A stretch of DNA of 64,000 nt. Origin: a virus. The stretch lies in the IMG/VR virus record IMGVR_UViG_3300036770_007703, positions 21,289 to 85,288 of that record, one strand, 5' to 3'. The position numbers were made by a program, and so were the translations under genes. Position 1 is the first letter of the stretch, and each line of letters opens with the position of its first letter. This document shows positions 59,887 to 64,000 of the stretch, piece by piece. A model generated the notes under the pieces. That model was given only the letters and a program-made list of their open reading frames with translations, had not been told where the DNA came from and did not search any database.

Positions 59887-62385
59887 ATGGCCTACGTCGT
59901 AAACAATTCACGCGGACAAGTTATCGCTGTAGTACAAGATGGCACCATCAATACCAACGCTACCAGCGTGACATTGGTGGGCAAAAACGTCACTCCCTAC
60001 GGCGAATACGAGGTAGAAAACCTCGTCAAAACCCTGGAAAACTTTGCCGACGACACACCGCCCATCAACGCCATCGAAGGGCAGCTATGGTGGGACACTG
60101 GCACAGATCAGCTCAAGGTCTGGACCGGTGACGCCTGGTCCGTGGTGGGATCGGTGATTGTGAGTCCGATCACACCGTCGGGCACCATCAACGTGGGCGA
60201 TCTCTGGTTCAACAGCAACAATTATACCATGCAGATCTATGCCGAGACCATGTCGGGGTTCCAGTGGATACCGGTGTATGTGATTCCCATAACCAATACC
60301 GAACCCACCTCTGGCATCGATGGCAGCCTTTACTACAACAATGTCAGCAACCAACTGTTCATACGCAGCGGTGGAGCCTGGCAGCTGGTGGGACCTGACA
60401 ATCTCCTGGGCTATGGTACCACGAGATGGCAGAGTCAACTGCTTTTGGATGTGTCTAGCATACCAAGGCCAGTGATCATCGGCTACGTGAATGGTGTAGC
60501 ACAGTCCATACTCAGCAACACTGAATTCACTATCCGTGCCGATGTGCGCCCCACTGGATTCGAAGACATCAAAATCGGTCTCAATCTCAGTGCCACGGGC
60601 ATGCTGCAGGGTCGAGCTTCCTCGGCCGATCGATTGGCCACACCACGCACCATCAACGGTGTAGAGTTTGATGGTACCGGCAACATCGTGATTCCCACCG
60701 ACGGCGTCACTGAAATCGGTATCATCGCCGGCCCGGGCATATCGGTGGGCAACAGTCCGGTCACTAGCTCGGGCAATATCACCATCAACAACACCGGTGT
60801 CACCAGCCTTTCCGTGGGCGCCGGTCTACGAGCCACTGCCACCACAGGACAAGTGGGCATCGTCAACACCGGTGTGTTAGATGTTCAAGGCGGTGAAAAT
60901 GTCATAGTGACATCGGCCAACGGCATAGTCACTGTGAGTGCACCTGGTGTGCGCGGTCCACAAGGTCCCATTGGACCGCAAGGTCCTGCAGGACCGCAAG
61001 GCCAAAACGGTCAAAACGGAGATCGATATCTTTGTTCCAGCAGCACCGAGCTCGAGCTATTTGCTGGAAGTTCCACGCGAGTGGTGTTTGTGCCACTGGG
61101 ATTGGCATACAGTCCTGGCCAGAGTGTGATCGTTGCCAACAGCGCCTCCAATTATTTCGAAGGCACGGTGCTAAACTACAGTGCCAGCAACGGACGCTTG
61201 GAGTTTAGACCAGTCAATGTTTTTGGAAGCGGTACTTACAGCTCCTGGACCGTGAACCTGGGTGGTGCTACCGGACCCCGCGGTCCACAGGGCGAAACTG
61301 GTGCCACTGGACCACGAGGCACAGCCGGTCCGGCTGGAGATCGATACAGTTCTACCAGTTCGACTCCTTTGATGGTGGGCAACGGATCGCGCAGTTTCTA
61401 CGTGGGCGTGGGCTACAGTTACAGTATCGGTCAGTATGTGGTCATCAGTAATTCGCCCAGCATTTACATGGAGGGTCGGGTCACTGCCTACAACAGTTCA
61501 TCGGGACTGATAACAGTAGAGGTATCTACTTCACGTGGCAGCGGTACTTACAGTTCATGGAGCGTAAATCTAGCTGGATTGCCGGGACCACAGGGTGCCA
61601 CGGGACCACAAGGACCAGAAGGACCCATGGGGCCGCCCGCCCAGGCCGCAGGTCCACAAAACAGTTTCCAATACAATGCTTCGGGTGCGTTTTATGGTGC
61701 CAGTCGTGTGCTGTATGAAAGCTCGGGAGGAAGACAATTCTTCACTGTCACCGGCGACAGCAGCGACGATGCCGGGGTGTTTTACCGCAAGAGCGGTGTG
61801 GCACAACTAGCCGGCACTGGCATAGTCAAAGAGTCTACCAACTACTTCGTGGCCGGCTGGATAGGTTCTACGGGCAGTAAAATTGGCATCGAACCCGGTG
61901 TCAACGGCAACATCCAACTCGAGGTGCAATCTGGCGGAAGAGTCAAATTGCCACAGGCCAGTCAAGTATCAATACTGGGCGGTGCCAATGGACAGTTACT
62001 CAGCACCGATGGCAACGGAAACCTGCGTTGGGTCACTGTGGGCGGCAATGAATGGAACGGCAATCTCACCTCTCCCAGCGGTTGGGCCAGGGCTTCCAAT
62101 GGATTGACGTTCCAGTGGGGGCGTGCTGTGACCGGCAGTGCCGGTCGTACCAGCATTGTTTTTCCTGTGACATTTACGCAGGCCTGTTTTTCGGTACAGA
62201 TCATGGAACTCAATGCACAAGGATGGGCAGCTTCATCGTCGACGTCTGAGCCCACAGTGTATGGAACTTACAATCCTCCCACTCGTAGTGGATTCACAGC
62301 CCAAGGCGTGCGTGTCAAATCAGCGTCAGGCACTGCACCAGGTGAATCTGGTTTGAGTTTTCAATGGTTCGCTATAGGATTCTAA
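59887..62385 (+). CDS. collagen-repeat tail fibre-type protein
   Basis: 832 aa from ATG 59887. N-terminal half: repeats with LWWDTGTDQLKVW, LWFNSNNYTMQIY and LYYNNVSNQLFIR, as in T4-like baseplate/fibre proteins. Residues about 355-590 hold three collagen-like G-x-y blocks that separate two similar 75-80 aa beta domains, each ending GSGTYSSWxVNL. The C-terminal 200 residues resemble a fibre tip ending in QWFAIGF. Host-recognition or baseplate-attached fibre is likely. Late motif upstream. Confidence 0.8.
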   Translation: MAYVVNNSRGQVIAVVQDGTINTNATSVTLVGKNVTPYGEYEVENLVKTLENFADDTPPINAIEGQLWWDTGTDQLKVWTGDAWSVVGSVIVSPITPSGTINVGDLWFNSNNYTMQIYAETMSGFQWIPVYVIPITNTEPTSGIDGSLYYNNVSNQLFIRSGGAWQLVGPDNLLGYGTTRWQSQLLLDVSSIPRPVIIGYVNGVAQSILSNTEFTIRADVRPTGFEDIKIGLNLSATGMLQGRASSADRLATPRTINGVEFDGTGNIVIPTDGVTEIGIIAGPGISVGNSPVTSSGNITINNTGVTSLSVGAGLRATATTGQVGIVNTGVLDVQGGENVIVTSANGIVTVSAPGVRGPQGPIGPQGPAGPQGQNGQNGDRYLCSSSTELELFAGSSTRVVFVPLGLAYSPGQSVIVANSASNYFEGTVLNYSASNGRLEFRPVNVFGSGTYSSWTVNLGGATGPRGPQGETGATGPRGTAGPAGDRYSSTSSTPLMVGNGSRSFYVGVGYSYSIGQYVVISNSPSIYMEGRVTAYNSSSGLITVEVSTSRGSGTYSSWSVNLAGLPGPQGATGPQGPEGPMGPPAQAAGPQNSFQYNASGAFYGASRVLYESSGGRQFFTVTGDSSDDAGVFYRKSGVAQLAGTGIVKESTNYFVAGWIGSTGSKIGIEPGVNGNIQLEVQSGGRVKLPQASQVSILGGANGQLLSTDGNGNLRWVTVGGNEWNGNLTSPSGWARASNGLTFQWGRAVTGSAGRTSIVFPVTFTQACFSVQIMELNAQGWAASSSTSEPTVYGTYNPPTRSGFTAQGVRVKSASGTAPGESGLSFQWFAIGF

Positions 62386-62408
62386 ACACCGATTTTTGCC
62401 AAAAGTGG

Positions 62409-62437
62409 TTGACAAGGTATAAATAAACTCATACAAT
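62409..62437 (+). promoter_or_regulatory. sigma70-like promoter TTGACA-N17-TACAAT enclosing a perfect late promoter
   Basis: -35 TTGACA 62409-62414, -10 TACAAT 62432-62437, spacer 17. The spacer holds TATAAATA (62418-62425), the complete T4 late consensus. Two promoter types share one site. Confidence 0.8.
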
Positions 62438-62443
62438 AGATGC

Positions 62444-62640
62444 TATGATGACTTCAACACTATCACTGATATCCAAATTGCATGGTTGCCAGATCCAGGT
62501 GATGCCAGCCTATTGGCCCACATCAGGATCCACCTTCCGTGCGATTGAGAATAGTGATCATGGGGGGTCCAGGTAGATCGAATTGTAGCACCAAATCTAT
62601 CAGGACCCTGGAACTAAACACTCCAGGGTTTTTTGTTTTA
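62444..62640 (+). ncRNA. short transcription unit, small RNA or micro-ORF mRNA
   Basis: From the predicted start (about 62444) to a terminator at 62606-62639, about 195 bases. A 43-codon frame (62445-62576, MMTSTLSLISKLHGC...) starts at the transcription start with no SD, so a non-coding RNA is as likely. No known RNA family recognised. Confidence 0.45.
62606..62639 (+). terminator. Rho-independent terminator
   Basis: CCCTGGA (62606-62612) and TCCAGGG (62622-62628), then TTTTTTGTTTT. Strong intrinsic terminator. Confidence 0.9.
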
Positions 62641-62775
62641 CGCGCCCGGCAACGAGGGCCAGACGGCGCGCAACAAATGGTCAAACGGGCGGAGTCTGGG
62701 ATGAACATCGCGGCGGTAACGCGATCAGTAAAATCAGCAGGCAGGGGACGGCCCTGCGATGTGGAGACTGTGCGG
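62641..62775 (+). other. gene-free spacer with small hairpins
   Basis: Between terminator and next promoter. I see GC-rich hairpins (GCAGGG-gacgg-CCCTGC and TCGCG/CGCGA) but no convincing gene. A reading frame across 62539-62793 looks spurious. Confidence 0.5.
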
Positions 62776-62804
62776 TTGACCAATAATTGGTGATTTGCTA
62801 TACT
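62776..62804 (+). promoter_or_regulatory. sigma70-like promoter TTGACC-N17-TATACT for the RNA locus
   Basis: -35 at 62776-62781 and -10 at 62799-62804. Start near 62811, just before the boxA. No terminator is seen before the window end, so it may transcribe the whole RNA array. Confidence 0.8.
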
Positions 62805-62822
62805 GGCAGAACAGTAAGCAAT

Positions 62823-62836
62823 GCGCTCTTTAACAA
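62823..62836 (+). promoter_or_regulatory. boxA-like antitermination signal
   Basis: GCGCTCTTTAACAA matches the rRNA-operon boxA (TGCTCTTTAACA) at 11 of 12 positions. boxA binds NusB-NusE and shields long untranslated RNA from Rho. It lies about 12 bases after the predicted transcription start, where rrn leaders carry it. Confidence 0.7.
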
Positions 62837-62846
62837 CATGCACAGC

Positions 62847-62867
62847 GTGGCCCAGAAGTTGGGCCAC
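62847..62867 (+). other. 8-bp stem-loop next to boxA
   Basis: GTGGCCCA-gaagt-TGGGCCAC, a perfect stem. It abuts RNA domain 1, sharing its last base. Confidence 0.6.
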
Positions 62868-63001
62868 CATATTGAAGCACATTCGACACTGCGGCGTTCT
62901 GTCCATCCCTGTTTCGAAGCAGGATATCGCCAAGCATTTCAAACCCCGGTCGCTCCGGTCTGGTGCCTAAAAAAGAGATGGATGAGTGTGTTTCAATATG
63001 G
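62867..63001 (+). ncRNA. structured RNA domain 1 (15-bp closing stem)
   Basis: CCATATTGAAGCACA (62867-62881) pairs with TGTGTTTCAATATGG (62987-63001), 14 Watson-Crick pairs plus one G-U. The interior contains further stems (TCCATC/GATGGA; a CCTGTT/AGCAGG hairpin). No reading frame of note. Closing stem is paralogous to domains 2 and 3. Confidence 0.65.
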
Positions 63002-63098
63002 GAGTAAGTGGGGACCGAAAAGTCCTCGGGCTGATCCCAGACGCTGCGACTCCGACAGATCGTGATCGGATAGGCCTGACAGCACCTCAACGCTGTCA
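63002..63098 (+). ncRNA. linker RNA between domains 1 and 2
   Basis: Contains hairpins GGAC-cgaaaa-GTCC and TGACAGC (63077-63083)/GCTGTCA (63092-63098); the latter abuts domain 2 and could stack on it. Likely part of one larger RNA. Confidence 0.4.
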
Positions 63099-63192
63099 CC
63101 ATATTAGAGCACCGCGTGAGACGGCATTGGTGTGCTGGAACCTTGAGAAAGGTATCGCTTGACTGGTTCGAATCCAGTGTGCTCTAATATGG
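63099..63192 (+). ncRNA. structured RNA domain 2, tRNA-like 3' half
   Basis: CCATATTAGAGCAC (63099-63112) pairs perfectly with GTGCTCTAATATGG (63179-63192). The 3' part looks like a tRNA: T-arm ACTGG-TTCGAAT-CCAGT directly followed by 7-base GTGCTCT. The rest does not give a canonical D or anticodon arm; ACCTT-GAGA-AAGGT is a GNRA-type hairpin. No CCA. I call it tRNA-like, not a tRNA. Confidence 0.6.
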
Positions 63193-63411
63193 TAGAGAGT
63201 CAATGTTAAAAATGGGTATTCAGAGTATCCGTTCTTGAAAGGTGCAAATCCTGAAAGGGTGTAGTTGGGCGTGTTGCCTGAGCAAAGGTTGGATATCACC
63301 CAATCGCTATACACTGCATAGAGCCAAGTGACAACAACATGGACTCGCCATACACGGTCGAGGTGCACCCGATCATTTCTAAAGGTCACTGACACATCGG
63401 AAAGACGGTGA
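63193..63411 (+). ncRNA. linker RNA between domains 2 and 3
   Basis: 219 bases without a gene. Possible stems: GGGTA/TATCC, a GTGTAG-TTGGG...CCCAA...CTA-CAC arm, and GTCACTG (63385-63391)/CGGTGAC (63406-63412) that abuts domain 3. Probably continuous with the flanking RNA. Confidence 0.4.
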
Positions 63412-63526
63412 CCATAGTGAAGCACATTGCTCTCAGCAACACAGAGCATCCGCGGAGAGGACTGATCACGCTGGATTATTCATCCAGGCTGCACATTCGA
63501 CGACTCAGCAGTGTGCTTCACTATGG
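63412..63526 (+). ncRNA. structured RNA domain 3 (15-bp closing stem)
   Basis: CCATAGTGAAGCACA (63412-63426) pairs perfectly with TGTGCTTCACTATGG (63512-63526). Inside, GCTC...GAGC resembles a D-arm and CTGGAT/ATCCAG forms a hairpin. Its last two bases are the first two of the tRNA-Tyr-like RNA. Confidence 0.65.
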
Positions 63527-63613
63527 TTCCTGTTCCCTGCGGCGGACTGTAAATCCGTTGCCTTAATATGCAGGGTGGCTGGCGGTTAGGTTCGATTCCT
63601 TCAGGGACCACCA
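63525..63613 (+). tRNA. tRNA-Tyr (GTA)-like RNA with atypical D-arm region
   Basis: Acceptor GGTTCCTG/CAGGGACC, discriminator A and encoded CCA; anticodon loop CTGTAAA with GTA. Only about 9 bases separate acceptor and anticodon arm, so no D-arm forms; instead CCCTGC (63535-63540) can pair with GCAGGG (63571-63576) around the anticodon arm. T-stem has about 3 good pairs with loop TTCGATT. Either an unusual functional tRNA or a tRNA mimic. Confidence 0.55.
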
Positions 63614-63618
63614 TAATT

Positions 63619-63765
63619 ATAGGTAAGCGACGATACTGGTATCGTCTATGGACGCATAGACTATGCGGGTCCTCCCAGCCGGGGACGGATCCTGATATAA
63701 CAGACCTCGGCTTCGGCGCACTTAGCGGTGTATGCCCAAATTGGTGTTTCTCGTCGCTTACCTAT
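63619..63765 (+). ncRNA. structured RNA domain 4 between tRNA-Tyr-like and tRNA-Asp
   Basis: ATAGGTAAGCGACGA (63619-63633) pairs perfectly with TCGTCGCTTACCTAT (63751-63765), enclosing 117 bases with smaller hairpins (GCATA/TATGC). The stem sequence differs from domains 1-3. No reading frame or tRNA within. Confidence 0.6.
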
Positions 63766-63769
63766 GATT

Positions 63770-63844
63770 GGTCTCAAAGTGTTCATGGACGCACACCAGC
63801 CTGTCACGCTGGCAGAAGGGGATCGTTACCCCTTGGGACCGCCA
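63770..63844 (+). tRNA. tRNA-Asp (GTC)
   Basis: Acceptor GGTCTCA/TGGGACC, D-stem GTGT/GCAC, anticodon arm CCAGC-CTGTCAC-GCTGG with GTC, T-arm AGGGG/CCCCT, encoded GCCA. T-loop ATCGTTA deviates from TTCGA. Confidence 0.85.
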
Positions 63845-63850
63845 AGTTTT

Positions 63851-63925
63851 GCACCCATCATCTAGTGGTTAGGATATCGCCCTTTCACGGCGAGTACACC
63901 GGTTCGAATCCGGTTGGGTGTACCA
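63851..63925 (+). tRNA. tRNA-Glu (TTC)
   Basis: Acceptor GCACCCA/TGGGTGT, anticodon arm TCGCC-CTTTCAC-GGCGA with TTC at 63884-63886, T-arm CCGGTTCGAATCCGG, encoded ACCA. Six bases after tRNA-Asp. Confidence 0.95.
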
Positions 63926-63933
63926 ATAGCTGT

Positions 63934-64000
63934 CGCGGGATGGAGAAGCGGCAACTCGCCAGCCTCATAAGCTGGAGATCGCAGGTTCGATTCCTGCTCC
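63934..64000 (+). tRNA. tRNA with CAT anticodon (Met or Ile2), cut by window end
   Basis: CGCGGGA acceptor, D-stem GAG/CTC, anticodon arm CCAGC-CTCATAA-GCTGG, T-arm GCAGG/CCTGC; the final TCC begins the 3' acceptor strand. It lacks the GGG/CCC pairs of initiator tRNA in the anticodon stem, so elongator Met or Ile2 is likelier. Confidence 0.85.

Noticed and set aside
62539-62793. Open frame across the terminator and spacer
   Set aside because: It runs through an intrinsic terminator and a promoter and has no SD or protein-like composition.
63099-63192. tRNA-Leu (GAG) reading of RNA domain 2
   Set aside because: T-arm and acceptor fit, but the GAG would lie in a 4-, 6- or 8-base loop and no D-arm forms. 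Kept only as a tRNA-like RNA.
62806-63770. CRISPR array or plain DNA repeats
   Set aside because: The repeated elements are inverted pairs with compensatory changes and unequal interiors, not direct repeats with uniform spacers.
63934-64000. Initiator tRNA-fMet
   Set aside because: The 5' end looks like fMet, but the anticodon stem CCAGC/GCTGG lacks the three G-C pairs typical of initiators.

Overview
The window is 64 kb from the interior of a large T4-like (tailed, contractile-tail group) bacteriophage genome, entered mid-gene on the left and left mid-tRNA on the right. The T4-type marks are a family-B DNA polymerase (gp43 type), a gp45-type sliding clamp, a T4 RNase H-type 5'-nuclease, a DsbA-type DNA-binding protein, T4 late-promoter motifs (TAAATA, once the full TATAAATA) in front of many genes, and a set of proteins whose N-termini look like T4 capsid-targeting peptides. 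Genes are packed with 1-4 bp or short overlaps (ATGA, TAATG, TGATG). All but three lie on the plus strand. No terminase, portal, capsid, tail sheath or lysis gene is visible, so much of the genome is outside the window. The host is probably a proteobacterium: the sigma70-like promoters (TTGACC/A-N17-TAtAaT), the elongator tRNA-Met and a BPSL0761-like small protein point that way. I cannot name the host.

Layout. 1-4.3 kb: small beta-rich proteins, a nucleotidyltransferase, short basic or Cys-rich proteins with targeting-like N-termini, and a GT-A glycosyltransferase. 4.3-15 kb: probable internal-head (injected) proteins: a 1291-aa metalloprotease plus amidoligase protein, a HAD phosphatase, a Dps-like ferritin, a kinase-like protein and several modular small proteins. 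15-20.8 kb: methyltransferase, glycan-type genes, SGNH hydrolases, S-adenosylhomocysteine hydrolase, DsbA. 20.8-26.8 kb: DNA polymerase, clamp and the 7-deazaguanine DNA transglycosylase DpdA. 26.8-44.6 kb: conserved small phage genes mixed with glycan genes, the deazaguanine pathway (FolE, QueD, QueE), NadE, MetK, MazG-like and MBD4-like enzymes, and the 5'-nuclease. 44.6-47.8 kb: an island of small genes. 47.8-49.7 kb: the only minus-strand operon, a PlcP-like phosphoesterase with an Agt-like glycosyltransferase. 49.8-56.1 kb: tRNA-Met, conserved phage genes and a sugar-nucleotide/methyltransferase cluster. 56.1-58 kb: an AhpC-aldolase-AhpD oxidative-stress operon. 58-62.4 kb: a B12-type radical SAM enzyme and a collagen-repeat tail fibre. 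62.4-64 kb: a protein-poor RNA locus with tRNAs and large structured RNAs.

How the genes fit together. FolE, QueD, QueE and DpdA form a route from GTP to a 7-deazaguanine base inserted into phage DNA, with QueC not seen here. MetK and S-adenosylhomocysteine hydrolase make SAM and remove the product inhibitor for the several methyltransferases and the radical SAM enzymes. PlcP/Agt-like genes would swap phospholipid for glycolipid and release phosphate. AhpC/AhpD would protect the infected cell from peroxide. Early sigma70-like promoters precede replication and metabolic genes, and late motifs precede probable virion genes; in three places both kinds are nested in one another.

Most notable for follow-up: the RNA locus at 62.8-63.8 kb, where three paralogous 14-15 bp closing stems show compensatory base changes and a fourth stem of the same length sits between two tRNAs, behind a rRNA-type boxA; the shared capsid-targeting-like leader at both peptide and DNA level; two Shine-Dalgarno hairpins that straddle late promoters; and the PlcP/Agt cassette.
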